Counted from the stretch's first letter, positions 35,901 to 45,940 are shown. The stretch is 64,000 nt of DNA from Micrococcus terreus (GCF_900116905.1 NZ_FPCG01000007.1:62001-126000), one strand, 5' to 3'. Numbers and translations are program-made. Notes: generated by a model from the sequence alone, not told the origin.

Positions 35901-37187
35901 ATGAGCCTGATAGTCCAGAAGTACGGCGGTTCCTCCGTCTCGGATGCCGCCGGCATCCAGCGGGTGGCACGCCGGATCGTCCAGACCCAGCGGGCCGGCC
36001 ACGAGGTGGTCGTGGTGGTCTCCGCCATGGGTGACACCACCGATGAGCTGCTGGACCTGGCCGCTCAGCTGACCGAGGACGCTCCGGCGCGCGAGATGGA
36101 CATCCTGCTCTCGGCCGGCGAACGCATCTCGATGGCGCTGCTGGCCATGGCCATCCACGCCGAGGGATCCTCGGCGCAGTCCTTCACCGGGTCCCAGGCG
36201 GGCATGTTCACCGACTCGCTGCACGGCCAGGCCCGGATCATCGACGTCTCTCCGCACCGGGTCAAGACCGCCGTGGAGCGCGGGGAGATCGCGATCGTGG
36301 CCGGGTTCCAGGGCATGAGCCGGGAGTCCAACGACATCACCACCATGGGCCGCGGCGGCTCCGACACCACAGCGGTGGCCCTGGCGGCCGCCCTGGACGC
36401 CGAGGTGTGCGAGATCTACACGGATGTGGACGGGATCTACACCGCGGATCCGCGTGTGGTCTCCTCCGCGCGCAAGATCGAGGAGATCAGCTCCGAGGAG
36501 ATGCTGGAGATGGCCGCCTCCGGCTCCAAGATCCTGCACCTGCGCTGCGTGGAGTACGCCCGCCGCTTCGGCGTCCCGCTGCACGTGCGCTCCTCCTTCT
36601 CCCAGAACGAGGGCACCTGGGTGCGGCCCAACCCCGACGACATCATCACCTTTGAGGAAGGCGAACCCATGGAACAGCCGATCGTCTCCGGCGTGGCACA
36701 CGACCGGTCCGAGGCCAAGGTCACCATCGTCGGCGTCCCGGACATCCCGGGCAAGGCCGCGGAGATCTTCAACGTGATCGCCTCCGCCAACTCCAACATC
36801 GACATGATCGTGCAGAACGTCTCCCGGGCCGGCTCAGGCCGGACGGACATCTCCTTCACGGTGCCGATCGTGGAGGGCAAGGCCGCCATGCAGGCCCTGT
36901 GCGACGCTCAGGAGCGCATCGGGTTCGAGGACGTGGTGCATGACCGCAACATCGGCAAGCTCTCCCTGATCGGGGCCGGCATGCGCTCCAACCCCGGCGT
37001 CTCCGCACGGTTCTTCGAGGCGCTGCACCAGGCCGGGGTGAACATCGATCTGATCTCCACCTCGGAGATCCGCATCTCCGTGGTCACCCGCGAGGACCTG
37101 CTGGACACTGCCGTGCGCGCTGTCCACGAGGCCTTCGACCTGGATGCCGAGGAAGAGGCGACCGTCTACGGCGGCACCGGCCGCTGA
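35901..37187 (+). CDS. lysC: Aspartate kinase
   Basis: 428 residues. The kinase domain starts with KYGGSS at residues 7-12 and has the regulatory/catalytic [16 protein letters not shown] near residue 153. Two ACT domains fill residues about 265-428. It phosphorylates aspartate for lysine, threonine, methionine and diaminopimelate synthesis. An in-frame ATG at codon 257 has GAGGAAGG before it and would give a separate regulatory subunit. asd, often the next gene in actinobacteria, is absent here; a convergent membrane protein follows instead. Confidence 0.96.
   Translation: MSLIVQKYGGSSVSDAAGIQRVARRIVQTQRAGHEVVVVVSAMGDTTDELLDLAAQLTEDAPAREMDILLSAGERISMALLAMAIHAEGSSAQSFTGSQAGMFTDSLHGQARIIDVSPHRVKTAVERGEIAIVAGFQGMSRESNDITTMGRGGSDTTAVALAAALDAEVCEIYTDVDGIYTADPRVVSSARKIEEISSEEMLEMAASGSKILHLRCVEYARRFGVPLHVRSSFSQNEGTWVRPNPDDIITFEEGEPMEQPIVSGVAHDRSEAKVTIVGVPDIPGKAAEIFNVIASANSNIDMIVQNVSRAGSGRTDISFTVPIVEGKAAMQALCDAQERIGFEDVVHDRNIGKLSLIGAGMRSNPGVSARFFEALHQAGVNIDLISTSEIRISVVTREDLLDTAVRAVHEAFDLDAEEEATVYGGTGR
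36669..37187 (+). CDS. lysC: Aspartate kinase beta subunit from an internal start
   Basis: ATG at 36669 inside lysC, with GAGGAAG at 36654-36660. It would yield a 172-residue protein made only of the ACT domains, starting [17 protein letters not shown]. This matches the place where the beta subunit of corynebacterial aspartate kinase begins, giving an alpha2-beta2 enzyme under concerted feedback control. That both products are made here is inferred. Confidence 0.65.
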   Translation: MEQPIVSGVAHDRSEAKVTIVGVPDIPGKAAEIFNVIASANSNIDMIVQNVSRAGSGRTDISFTVPIVEGKAAMQALCDAQERIGFEDVVHDRNIGKLSLIGAGMRSNPGVSARFFEALHQAGVNIDLISTSEIRISVVTREDLLDTAVRAVHEAFDLDAEEEATVYGGTGR

Positions 37188-37198
37188 TCCCGGGCGAC

Positions 37199-37624
37199 TC
37201 AGGCGCGGGCTGCGCCCACCGGCGAGGCCGTGGCGCGTCGGGTCCCCTCGCGGATCCACAGCCACAGTCCGGTGGCGGCGTGTAGGAGGATGCCCAGCAG
37301 TGACAGGGCGCCCGCGCTGATGGAGTCGGGACTCGTAGCCAGGTGGGCCGCCGCAGCCGCCAGGATCGACAGGCTGCTGAGCACGCTCAGGGCGATCAGC
37401 CCCGCCTCCGACGCGCGGTGACGAAAGAGACCGCTGCGGACGCGGATGACGGTCATCACCGTTGCGGTGACGGAGAGCAGTCCGAAGACGATGTTCAGCC
37501 AGCCGCCCCGGTCCTCGAAGGGCAGCCGGGTGACCACCACGAACACCGGCAGGAACGCCAGGTGCAGGGCGCTGGCCCAGTAGGACAGGGTTGAGGGACC
37601 GGTCAGGCCCTGGGGGTGGTTCAT
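37199..37624 (-). CDS. Four-segment membrane protein of unknown function
   Basis: 141 residues with four hydrophobic segments (about 15-33, 43-60, 75-93 and 105-125) and an Arg-rich cytoplasmic C-terminal end. No family recognised. Its stop lies 11 bases from the convergent stop of lysC and its start is separated by a hairpin from the subtilase genes. Confidence 0.65.
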   Translation of the reverse strand: MNHPQGLTGPSTLSYWASALHLAFLPVFVVVTRLPFEDRGGWLNIVFGLLSVTATVMTVIRVRSGLFRHRASEAGLIALSVLSSLSILAAAAAHLATSPDSISAGALSLLGILLHAATGLWLWIREGTRRATASPVGAARA

Positions 37625-37659
37625 GGGTCTCCATCGTCGTGAGCTGGTCTGAATGAGAC

Positions 37660-37697
37660 TGAGCCCCCCCAGGCCATACGGCCTGAGGGGGCTCAGT
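37660..37697 (-). terminator. Hairpin terminator behind the first subtilase
   Basis: 17-base arms (37660-37676, 37681-37697; CTGAGCCCCC paired with GGGGGCTCAG) with one mismatch and an ATAC loop, 61 bases past the subtilase stop. Confidence 0.8.
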
Positions 37698-37758
37698 GCT
37701 GTTGAGCAGTGATGCCGTCCGGGTCAGGAGGACTCAGTCTCCCGACCCGGACGACGGG

Positions 37759-40700
37759 TCACTCGCCCAGGGACTGGTCGAGGCGGTGCAGGAACGCAGC
37801 CACCTCGCCACGGGTGATCGGGTCGTTGACACCGAAGGTGCCGTCGACTCGACCGTTGGTCAGCTCCTCGGACTTCATCCAGGAGATGGCCTCATGATGT
37901 GCGGTGCCCGGGGCCACGTCGGAGAACGGGGCCTCGTTGGTCGCCGAGAACTCGGCACCGGCGTACCGGTACACGAAGGAGGCGAACTCACCGCGGGTCA
38001 CCGACTGGCCGGAGCGGAAGGTGCCGTCCGTGTAGCCGGTGGTGATGTCCTGGGCAGCGGCCCAGGTGATCGGGGTGTAGTGGGTGTATCCGGCGGACAC
38101 ATCCTCGAAGGGGCTCACTGCCGGAGCAGAGAACTCGTCACCGGAGTGGCGGTACAGGAAGGCCACGGACTCAGCGCGGCTGATGTCCTTGCCCTTGCGG
38201 TACGTGCCGTCGGAGTAGCCGCGGGTGATGTCAGCACACTGCATCCAGCGCACGTCGGCGTAGTACTGCGAGCCGGGTGCGTTGTCGGTGAAGTCCTCCA
38301 GCGTGCACTCACCGGGCTCGCCGGCACCGGCGCCCACGGTCACGGAGACCGCGGTGGTGACACCCGGTGCCCAGGTGACGACGCCCTTCCAGACGCCCTC
38401 GGTCAGACCGGACCAGGCCAGCTCGGCCTCAGTGGTCTCACCCTGGGTGATGTTCACCGGGTCAGGGTTCACGGTGAGGTTGCCGGCGTCGCCCGCCAGC
38501 TGCACGTGCTCCAGAGTGGCAGTGGCTTCGCCGTTGCCCTCAGAGCTGTACAGGTTGGACACCACCAGGTAGCGGCCTGCAGCGGGGTTCGGGATGACCA
38601 GCTCCTCGGAGCCGGCTGCCGTCGCCACGTTGATCTGGCGGCCGGCCGGGGTGATGACGAACATGTCCCAGTCAGCGACCCCGTCATGTGCCTGCAGCTT
38701 CAGCACCAGCGAGTTCACGCCCTCGCCCACAGCGATCTGCTGCAGGTCGTTGTGGGCGTTGTTGCCACCGAAGAGAGCTCCGGGGACCTTGGTGAAGGTC
38801 ACGGACTCGGCCTTGGCCAGACCATCGATCGTGGGATCGATGGCACCCGTGACGCCGCCCTGCAGCTCCACGGTCTCAGAGCCCTGGGCGCCCTCGCCCT
38901 CCACGGAGGAGGTTGCGGACAGATCCAGCGCGCGCAGGGTCACCGGAGAGGTGACGGACTGGCCCGCAGGCTTGATCCAGGTCAGGGAACCGTGGTTCCA
39001 CTCATTGTGGTTGGCCGTGGTGCGGCTGAAGGTGATGGTCACCTCAGCGGACTCGCCCTTGGCCAGCGAGACGGTGGCCGGGGAGACGGACACGTCGAAG
39101 CCCGGGACATCGGCCTCAGCGGCCCAGGTGCCGGCCTGAGTGGCGGTCACGGTGCGCTTGACGGTGGCGGTGTTCACCAGGTCGGACACGGCGATGGACG
39201 GGACGTTGACGTCACGACCGCGCATGGTGCCCAGCAGCAGGGCATCCCACTGACGGGAGTCCGACTCGTAGACCAGACCCGGCTGGGCCATCTTCGCCGG
39301 GTCGGCAGAGCCGGCACCGGTGGCGAAGTTGTCCAGGTTGACCGAGCCGTTGGCGTTCTTGACGTCACCGGCGGTGGTCATCATGGCCGACTTGATGGCC
39401 ATCGGGGACCAGTCAGGGTTCTTGCCGGCCATCAGCGCCGCCATGCCTGCCAGGTTCGGGGCAGCCATCGAGGTGCCGGACATCAGACCGAAGGAGTCCC
39501 CACCGTAGTTGGGGTCCAGCGGCGAGACGCCAGCGATCACGTTCACGCCCGGTGCGGCGACATCGGGCTTGAGCAGCTCGAGGTTCACAGCGTTGGACGG
39601 TCCACGGGAGGAGAATCCGGCGATCTGAGGCTGAGGGGCACCCGGCAGTCCGGTGGTGTCACCGGAGACGAGGGTGGCCTGAACGTCGGTGTCGCGCACG
39701 TGGGTCTTGATGGACTCATCCGAGGTGTGGACGGTGGGCACGGAATGCAGATCTGCATCCTCGGAGCCGCCACCGATGTTCACCAGGACCATGCCGACGC
39801 CACCGGCCTCGTCGACGGCCTGGGACTTCTCCACGCGAGCCGTCTCACCGCGGTCGCAGACCACGATCTTGCCGTCGGCCTTGGCCGGGTCGAGTGCACC
39901 GAGGTAGCACAGACGGACCTCGTTCGCGGGCTTGCCCTCCAGGCCGACCTCTTCGGCCAGCACGATGTCAGCCGGGCCGACACCGTTGGCCATGGAGCTG
40001 ACGCCCCGGAACTTCTTGCCGTCGGCGAACTCCACGGTGCCGGTCAGCTCATTGGAGAAGGTGGAGGCCGCCACCGAGGTCAGCCACGGCGAGGAGTGGG
40101 CCACGGTGTCCGGGGTCGGGCCGGAGTTGCCGGCCGACGCCGAGACGAAGATGCCAGCCTCAGCAGCGGACTTGAAGGCCAGAGCGACCGGGTCCACCAC
40201 CGAGTTGTTGTTGCCGGAGATCGAGTAGTTCAGCACATCGACGTTGTCGGTGATGCCGGCCTCGATGGCGGCGACGGAGCCGGAGCCGTAGCAGCCGCCG
40301 GTGTCCGGATCGGTGTCCTCCCAGCAGACCTTGTAGGCGGCGATCTTGGCGGCCGGAGCCACACCGGATCCCATGCCGTAGGACTGGTCGCCGTTCATGA
40401 TCTGCTCGACGCCATGGTTGCCTGCGGCGGTGGTCGCCGTGTGGGTGCCGTGAGAACTGATGTCCAGGGGCGAGATCCGCTCATTGGGATCGCGGTCCGT
40501 GGGCGGGACGTAGGCGAGGAAGTCGTCGGCGAAGTAGCGAGCGCCCACGAGCTTGTCGTTGCAGTCGTCGGCCGTGAAGTCCTCTCCGACCTCACATTCG
40601 CCGCGATACGTGGTGCCATCGGCCTTGAGCATGGCGATGCGTCCGCTGGACTCCAGGTAGGGCACACCCACCTGAGGAGCACCGGAGAGCGGCTTGACGG

Positions 40701-41346
40701 GTTCGCCGGCCACGAAGGGATTGTCCGGGTGGATGCCGGTGTCGATCACACCGACCACCACGCCCTTGCCGGCCTGTTCGATGCCGCCGTAGGTCTTGTT
40801 CCAGGTGTCCCCGGTCTCCGGAGTCAGTCCGAGGAACTCGGTGGACGAGTAGTCCGGCGCGAGCTCCTCATCCTCGGAGACGGCCAGGACACGGTCGTCC
40901 TGGGAGAGGGCCAGTGCCTGGTCTGCGGTCAGCTCCGCCACGAAGCCGTTCAGCGCCGTGGTGAAGTGGTGCTTGACCGCGACGTCAGCAGTCGAGGCGA
41001 CCGCCGTCTGCTGAGCCGTCAGGTAGTTGTCGTACTTCTGGACCGCCGGCGAGTCCGCGCGGAACTCTCCGCCGGACGAGGTGACCGAGGTGGCGGGAAT
41101 CCCCTCCACGCCACCGTCATAGGTTGCTGCCGGCTGCTCCTTCAGGATCACGAAGTAGCGGCCGTCTTCATACTTCTTGACGCCCTGGAGCTGCTGCAGC
41201 AGCTCGTGCTGTGCTGCGTCCGGCTTCTCTGCCGAGGGCGCTGCTGCCGCTGGCAGCGCCGCGAACGACGCTCCCAGCATCCCGATCCCGGCGGCCGCCG
41301 AGACCAGTGCCCGGAGGCGCCGGGGCTGTGTGGGGTTCGTAGACAT
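37759..41346 (-). CDS. Secreted S8 subtilisin-like peptidase with three SLH repeats
   Basis: 1195 residues from the ATG at 41346, with GGAGG upstream. A signal peptide (to about residue 36, ALPAAAAP) and an I9-type propeptide (about 60-160) precede the peptidase domain. The catalytic triad is D202, H299 and S626 (GTSMAAPN). A PA insert with CDRGETARVEKSQA lies at about 455-560. Fn3-like and carbohydrate/prepeptidase-like beta modules follow. Three SLH motifs at about 1020-1195 (each with YSDGT/YTDGT/RVDGT and I/VTRGE) should fix the protein to wall polymers. A surface-bound protease, paralogous to the next gene on the same strand. Confidence 0.93.
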   Translation of the reverse strand: MSTNPTQPRRLRALVSAAAGIGMLGASFAALPAAAAPSAEKPDAAQHELLQQLQGVKKYEDGRYFVILKEQPAATYDGGVEGIPATSVTSSGGEFRADSPAVQKYDNYLTAQQTAVASTADVAVKHHFTTALNGFVAELTADQALALSQDDRVLAVSEDEELAPDYSSTEFLGLTPETGDTWNKTYGGIEQAGKGVVVGVIDTGIHPDNPFVAGEPVKPLSGAPQVGVPYLESSGRIAMLKADGTTYRGECEVGEDFTADDCNDKLVGARYFADDFLAYVPPTDRDPNERISPLDISSHGTHTATTAAGNHGVEQIMNGDQSYGMGSGVAPAAKIAAYKVCWEDTDPDTGGCYGSGSVAAIEAGITDNVDVLNYSISGNNNSVVDPVALAFKSAAEAGIFVSASAGNSGPTPDTVAHSSPWLTSVAASTFSNELTGTVEFADGKKFRGVSSMANGVGPADIVLAEEVGLEGKPANEVRLCYLGALDPAKADGKIVVCDRGETARVEKSQAVDEAGGVGMVLVNIGGGSEDADLHSVPTVHTSDESIKTHVRDTDVQATLVSGDTTGLPGAPQPQIAGFSSRGPSNAVNLELLKPDVAAPGVNVIAGVSPLDPNYGGDSFGLMSGTSMAAPNLAGMAALMAGKNPDWSPMAIKSAMMTTAGDVKNANGSVNLDNFATGAGSADPAKMAQPGLVYESDSRQWDALLLGTMRGRDVNVPSIAVSDLVNTATVKRTVTATQAGTWAAEADVPGFDVSVSPATVSLAKGESAEVTITFSRTTANHNEWNHGSLTWIKPAGQSVTSPVTLRALDLSATSSVEGEGAQGSETVELQGGVTGAIDPTIDGLAKAESVTFTKVPGALFGGNNAHNDLQQIAVGEGVNSLVLKLQAHDGVADWDMFVITPAGRQINVATAAGSEELVIPNPAAGRYLVVSNLYSSEGNGEATATLEHVQLAGDAGNLTVNPDPVNITQGETTEAELAWSGLTEGVWKGVVTWAPGVTTAVSVTVGAGAGEPGECTLEDFTDNAPGSQYYADVRWMQCADITRGYSDGTYRKGKDISRAESVAFLYRHSGDEFSAPAVSPFEDVSAGYTHYTPITWAAAQDITTGYTDGTFRSGQSVTRGEFASFVYRYAGAEFSATNEAPFSDVAPGTAHHEAISWMKSEELTNGRVDGTFGVNDPITRGEVAAFLHRLDQSLGE

Positions 41347-41475
41347 GAACCTCCGCCTTTCCTCACCATGATGTTGTCTGGGCGCTCGCGCGGCCCGGAC
41401 CGAATGAGGTCCGTGCAGTCGAGACCGCACGGACCGCCCAGCCAGCGGCGTGTGATGCACGACACGACCTGGGGA

Positions 41476-41520
41476 TAACCTGACAGTACCTGAGCGTTCC
41501 CTGAGTCGGTAGGCCTGAAA
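41476..41520 (-). promoter_or_regulatory. Upstream block shared by both subtilase genes (copy 1)
   Basis: On the minus strand it reads TTTCAG, CCTACC, GAACGCTC, CTGTCAGGTTA in order. The same blocks occur at 45906-45940 before the other subtilase, with the distance between TTTCAG and GGTTA shorter by 10 bases. Likely promoter and regulator site. Confidence 0.5.
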
Positions 41521-41603
41521 CGCATCTTTAACATGAATGACGTCCGGCTGACGAAGGATGCGCAGGTCACCTCGCGGCCGGAAGCCCCTTCAGTCCCCTG
41601 AAC

Positions 41604-41646
41604 ACGACTCATCCCCGGAGCCTCACGGGCGCCGGGGATGAGTCGT
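41604..41646 (-). terminator. Hairpin terminator behind the second subtilase
   Basis: Perfect 15-base arms ACGACTCATCCCCGG (41604-41618) and CCGGGGATGAGTCGT (41632-41646) around a 13-base loop. Confidence 0.85.
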
Positions 41647-41687
41647 CTCAGGGCTGGGTCAGTCGATGTCGACCGTTCCGGACCTCA

Positions 41688-44600
41688 TCAGTCCTCCTGG
41701 CTGAGGTCATACCGGTGCATCAGTGCAGCCACCTCTGCGCGGGTGATGGGCTGGGTCGGACGGAAGGTCCCGTCCACGTAGCCGGTGGACAGCCCCTCTC
41801 GCTGCAGCCACTCGATGGCGACCCGGTGAGCGCTGCCCGCCGGAACGTCGTCGAAGCTGTCCGCACTGGCCTGGGCACCGCGGTTCTCCACCACTGCGCG
41901 GTAGAGGAACGAGGCGAACTCTCCGCGGGTGACCTCACGGCCCGGCTTGAAGGTGCCGTCCGTGTAGCCGGTGGAGACCTTGGTCTCCTTCGCCCAGGAG
42001 ATGGGCTGGAAGAAGGTGTGGTTCACCGGCACATCGGTGAAGTCCTTCGCCTGGGCGGCCGTGAACTCCGGGTCCACATACCGGTAGATGAAGGCCACCG
42101 ACTCACCGCGGGAGACATCCTTGCGGGGCTTGAAGGTGCCGTCTGAATAGCCGAGGGAGATCTCCGAGCACTGCATCCAGCGGATGGCGTCGTACATCGG
42201 CGCCGTGGCGGGGTTGTCGCTGAACTCCGGCAGCTTGCAGGTCGGAACGGGCTCCGGCTCAGGCTCGGGCACGACGACGGCCTCCACCGTGAGCGTGAAG
42301 GTCTCGGTCACGCTCTCCTCGCCGAGCACGGCGGTCACGGTCACCTCGAAGGTGCCCGGTGCCGTGGGGGCGCCGGAGATCACACCGGTGGAGGAGTCGA
42401 AGCTCACCCCGGCCGGCAGGCCGGCCACGGTGATCTCGGCGTCGTCACGGTTCACCTCGACGGCGATCGGGGCGATCTGCTCACCCTCGCTCGCGGCGAC
42501 ATCGGCGATCGGCGAGATCGCCAGGGCAGGCACCGCCTCCTCGACCGTGAGCGTGAACGTCTGCGTGGCCGTCTCTGCGCCGACAGTGGCGGTCACCGTG
42601 ATCTCGAAGGATCCGGACTCGGCGGGGGTTCCTGCGATCGCACCGGTGGCGGGATCGTAGGACACGCCCTCAGGCAGCCCGGTCACGGTGACGTCTGCGT
42701 CCTCGCGGTTCAGTTCGACGGAGATCGGTGCGATGGCCTGGCCGACCGTTGCGGTGGCGTCGGCGATCGGGCTGAGGACGAGGTCAGGCTGAGGTCCGAC
42801 CTCCACGGTCAACAGCGTGTTGACGCCGGGCCGCCACTCGACGGCACCGTACCAGGTGCCCTCGGACAGTCCCTTCCAGTGCACAGTGGCCTCCATGTCC
42901 TGACCGGCGGTGACCACCAAGGGGTCCGGGGTGACGCTCAGATTGCGGGCGTCGTCACGGACGACGGCGATGCCCAGATCGGCGGTGGCCTCGGACCGGT
43001 CCGAGGTGGCGAACATCTGGGTCAGAGTCGTCCATTCACCGGGCTCCGGGTTGGGGACCACGATCCGCTCCGACATCGCCATGGTTGCACCCGTGGTGAT
43101 CAGTGAGCTGGACGGGGTCCGCAGACGCAGGTCCCAGTCGTCCCCGGCACGCTGGGAGTCCACCGCGACCACCAGGGCCTTGGTGCCCACCGGAACGGTG
43201 ACCTTCTTGACTCGGTTGGAGGCGTCCTCTGTCAACGAGACGTTGCCGGGAGCCTTGGTGATGGACTCCTTCTCCCCCTGGGTCAGACCCGCGAAGGCCG
43301 GGGTCAGGGTGCCGCTGATGCCCGGCATCAGCTCGACCGGGGCCGAACCACTGGGGCCTTCACCGGTCACGTCCGACGGAGCGACCAGATCAAGGCCGCG
43401 CAGCGTCACCGGCGAGGTGACGGTCTTGCCGGTGGCACTGGTCCAGGTGAAGGACCCGTGCACCCACTCACTGGGAGCTCCCTGCCGGGTGAAGGTGAGG
43501 GTGACCTGGGCCTTCTCACCCTCCTTCAGCTCCAGGGTCGCCGGAGCGGCGGACACCGCGTAGCCCGGGATGTCCCCGGAGAGGGTCCAGGTGCCGTCCT
43601 CGGTGGCGGTCACCGTACGCTCCACGGAGGCGCTGGCACCCACATCAGGGATGGCCACGGACGCCAGGTTCACCTGACGCGCGGGCAAGGGGTTGATCGT
43701 GGAGCCCACTCGGGTCCACTCATCCAGGGTGGACTCGTAGACGAGACCGGGAGCGTCCATGGCCTTCGGGTCCACGTGACCGGCGCCGGTGGCGAAGTTG
43801 TCGGCATCGACGCTGCCATCGCCCTTCTTGACGTCGGTGCTGGTGGTCATCATCGCGGACTTGACCGCCATCGGTGACCAGTCCGGGTGCTGGGCGGCCA
43901 GCAGCGCGGCCAGGCCGGCGACGTTCGGAGCGGACATGGATGTTCCGGACATCAGACCGAAGGTGTTGCCGTTGGCGCCAGGGTCATGGGGGCTGATGCC
44001 GGCCATCACGTTCACGCCGGGTGCTGAGATGTCCGGCTTCAGGAGTTCGTTGTTCACGGCGTTGGAGGGCCCGCGCGAGGAGAACCCGGCGATCTGGGGC
44101 AGCGGCGCCTCAGGCAGCCCGGTGGTGTCGCCCACCACGATCGAGGCCTTGAGGTCCGTGGTGGAGACCTTGGTCTTGATGGACTCGTCCGAGGTGTGGA
44201 CCGTGGGGACCGAGTGCACGTCGGCATCCTCGGAGCCGCCACCGATGTTCACCAGGACCATGCCGACGCCACCGGCGTCCTTGACGGCCTGGGACTTCTC
44301 CACGCGGGCCGTCTCACCGCGGTCGCAGACCACGATCTTGTCCTCGGCCTTGGCCGGGTCGAGTGCACCGAGATGGCACAGGCGGGCCTCGTTCGCGCTC
44401 TTGCCCTCCAGTCCGACCTCTTCGGCCAGCACCACGTCCTTGTCCTCCACCGCGACTCGGGTGGAGGAGGCGCCGCGGAACTTGGTGCCGTCGGCGAACT
44501 CAGCGGTGGCCGTCATCTCGTTGGAGAAGGTGGAGGCCGCCACTGTGGTCAGCCAGGGGGATGAGTGGTTGACGGTGTTGGCCGTCGGCCCTGAGTTGCC

Positions 44601-45800
44601 TCCGGAGGCCGCCACGAAGATCCCTGCCGCCGCAGCTGAGCGGAAGGCTCGGGCCACGCTGTCGGTGGTGGAGTTGTTGTTGCCGGAGATCGAGTAGTTC
44701 AGGACGTCCACGTTGTCCTGAATGGCTGCTTCGATGGCACCCACGGAGGCACTGGTGTAGCAGCCACCGGTGTCCGGGTTGGTGTCCTCCCAGCAGATCT
44801 TGTACACCGAGACCTTGGCTTCCGGGGCCACACCGGAACCGGTTCCATAGGTCTCGCCATCGATGGTCTGCTCCACACCTGCGTTGCCGGCGGCCGTGGT
44901 GGCGGTGTGCGTGCCGTGGCCTCCCACATCCACCGGAGAGTTCTTCTCGTGCGGAGCGATCTGGGTGGGCGGGACCAGGCGGATGAAGTCATCGGCGAAG
45001 TAGCGGGCCGCCACGACCTTGGAGTTGCAGGTGTCTGCGGAGAAGTCCTGGCCCTCCTGACATTCACCCTTGAACGTGCCGCCGTCGGCCTTGAGCATGG
45101 CGATCCGGCCGTCGCTGTCCCGGTACGGCACGCCCACCTCGGGGCTGGCGCCGTCCGCCAGCGGCTGCACGGGCTCTCCGGCCAGGAACTCCTGCTCCGG
45201 GTAGTAGCCCGAGTCGATGATGCCGATGACCACGCCCTTGCCGGCGTTCTCCACGCCACCGTAGGTCGAGTTCCATGTCCCGTTCTCACCCGGCAGCCCC
45301 AGGTAGTCGGTGGAGGAGTAGTCCGGTGCGTTCTGCACGTCCTCCTCCACGGCCAGCACGCGCGGGTCCTTGGACAGTTCCAGGGCCTGCTCTGCCGTCA
45401 GATCCGCCACGAAGCCGTTCAGTGCCGTGGTGAAGTGCGTGCCGATCTCCACACCCTGTGAGGAGGCGACGCTCTGCTGCTGCAGGCGCAGGTGACGGTC
45501 GTACTTCTGGACCGCTGCGGCCTCAGTGTCGAACTGATTGCCTTCCGCCGCAGTGGGGGCCAGGCCCTTGATGCCGCCGGTGTAGGTGACGGCCGGCTCG
45601 CCCGCCAGGGTCACGATGTACCGGCCCTCGGTGAATGCGGACGCCGCCGCATCGTTCACCTGGCCCGGCCCTGTGGGCTCTGCGCCACCCGGTGCGGCCA
45701 CAGCCGGAAGGGTGGCCAGCGAACTGGCCAACAGTCCGGCTGACGCCACGGCGGCAGCCAACGCCCGGCGGTGCCGGACGCGTGGGGGTAGGGGGGTCAT
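41688..45800 (-). CDS. Secreted S8 subtilisin-like peptidase with Ig-like and SLH repeats
   Basis: 1370 residues from the ATG at 45800; another ATG two codons upstream sits too close to the AGAGGA ribosome site. A signal peptide (to about residue 36) and a propeptide lead to the peptidase domain, with D196, H295 and S621. A PA insert and beta-rich modules follow. Two putative Ig repeats of about 85 residues (LSPIADATATVGQAIAPI, ISPIADVAASEGEQIAPI) precede an acidic Pro-Glu linker and three SLH motifs at the C-terminus. The whole protein is a diverged duplicate of the neighbouring subtilase, which lacks the two Ig repeats. Confidence 0.93.
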   Translation of the reverse strand: MTPLPPRVRHRRALAAAVASAGLLASSLATLPAVAAPGGAEPTGPGQVNDAAASAFTEGRYIVTLAGEPAVTYTGGIKGLAPTAAEGNQFDTEAAAVQKYDRHLRLQQQSVASSQGVEIGTHFTTALNGFVADLTAEQALELSKDPRVLAVEEDVQNAPDYSSTDYLGLPGENGTWNSTYGGVENAGKGVVIGIIDSGYYPEQEFLAGEPVQPLADGASPEVGVPYRDSDGRIAMLKADGGTFKGECQEGQDFSADTCNSKVVAARYFADDFIRLVPPTQIAPHEKNSPVDVGGHGTHTATTAAGNAGVEQTIDGETYGTGSGVAPEAKVSVYKICWEDTNPDTGGCYTSASVGAIEAAIQDNVDVLNYSISGNNNSTTDSVARAFRSAAAAGIFVAASGGNSGPTANTVNHSSPWLTTVAASTFSNEMTATAEFADGTKFRGASSTRVAVEDKDVVLAEEVGLEGKSANEARLCHLGALDPAKAEDKIVVCDRGETARVEKSQAVKDAGGVGMVLVNIGGGSEDADVHSVPTVHTSDESIKTKVSTTDLKASIVVGDTTGLPEAPLPQIAGFSSRGPSNAVNNELLKPDISAPGVNVMAGISPHDPGANGNTFGLMSGTSMSAPNVAGLAALLAAQHPDWSPMAVKSAMMTTSTDVKKGDGSVDADNFATGAGHVDPKAMDAPGLVYESTLDEWTRVGSTINPLPARQVNLASVAIPDVGASASVERTVTATEDGTWTLSGDIPGYAVSAAPATLELKEGEKAQVTLTFTRQGAPSEWVHGSFTWTSATGKTVTSPVTLRGLDLVAPSDVTGEGPSGSAPVELMPGISGTLTPAFAGLTQGEKESITKAPGNVSLTEDASNRVKKVTVPVGTKALVVAVDSQRAGDDWDLRLRTPSSSLITTGATMAMSERIVVPNPEPGEWTTLTQMFATSDRSEATADLGIAVVRDDARNLSVTPDPLVVTAGQDMEATVHWKGLSEGTWYGAVEWRPGVNTLLTVEVGPQPDLVLSPIADATATVGQAIAPISVELNREDADVTVTGLPEGVSYDPATGAIAGTPAESGSFEITVTATVGAETATQTFTLTVEEAVPALAISPIADVAASEGEQIAPIAVEVNRDDAEITVAGLPAGVSFDSSTGVISGAPTAPGTFEVTVTAVLGEESVTETFTLTVEAVVVPEPEPEPVPTCKLPEFSDNPATAPMYDAIRWMQCSEISLGYSDGTFKPRKDVSRGESVAFIYRYVDPEFTAAQAKDFTDVPVNHTFFQPISWAKETKVSTGYTDGTFKPGREVTRGEFASFLYRAVVENRGAQASADSFDDVPAGSAHRVAIEWLQREGLSTGYVDGTFRPTQPITRAEVAALMHRYDLSQED

Positions 45801-45905
45801 GGTCATTCCTCTTCTCACCAGATGCGATCCGTGCTCGATACCGCACGGCAGCCCGGCAGTCTGGACGAGTGTGATCCACAACACAGGCGGGCCTGGCCCC
45901 GACCC

Positions 45906-45940
45906 TAACCTCACAGCGAGCATTCAGGGAAGGTCTGAAA
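45906..45940 (-). promoter_or_regulatory. Upstream block shared by both subtilase genes (copy 2)
   Basis: Minus strand: TTTCAG, CCTTCC, GAATGCTC, GCTGTGAGGTTA. It corresponds to 41476-41520. Further upstream, GGTTAC (45942-45947) and GTAACC (45970-45975) form an inverted pair. Confidence 0.5.

Larger units (their letters stand above)
41347..41687. other. Intergenic region between the two subtilase genes
   Basis: 341 bases without a gene. It contains the ribosome site of the first subtilase, sequence blocks on the minus strand shared with the region upstream of the second subtilase (41476-41520), and the terminator of the second (41604-41646). Confidence 0.7.

Noticed and set aside
37696-41478. 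1260-codon plus-strand frame across the first subtilase
   Set aside because: Antisense shadow of a gene with a full catalytic triad and signal peptide; the translated product has no recognisable domain.
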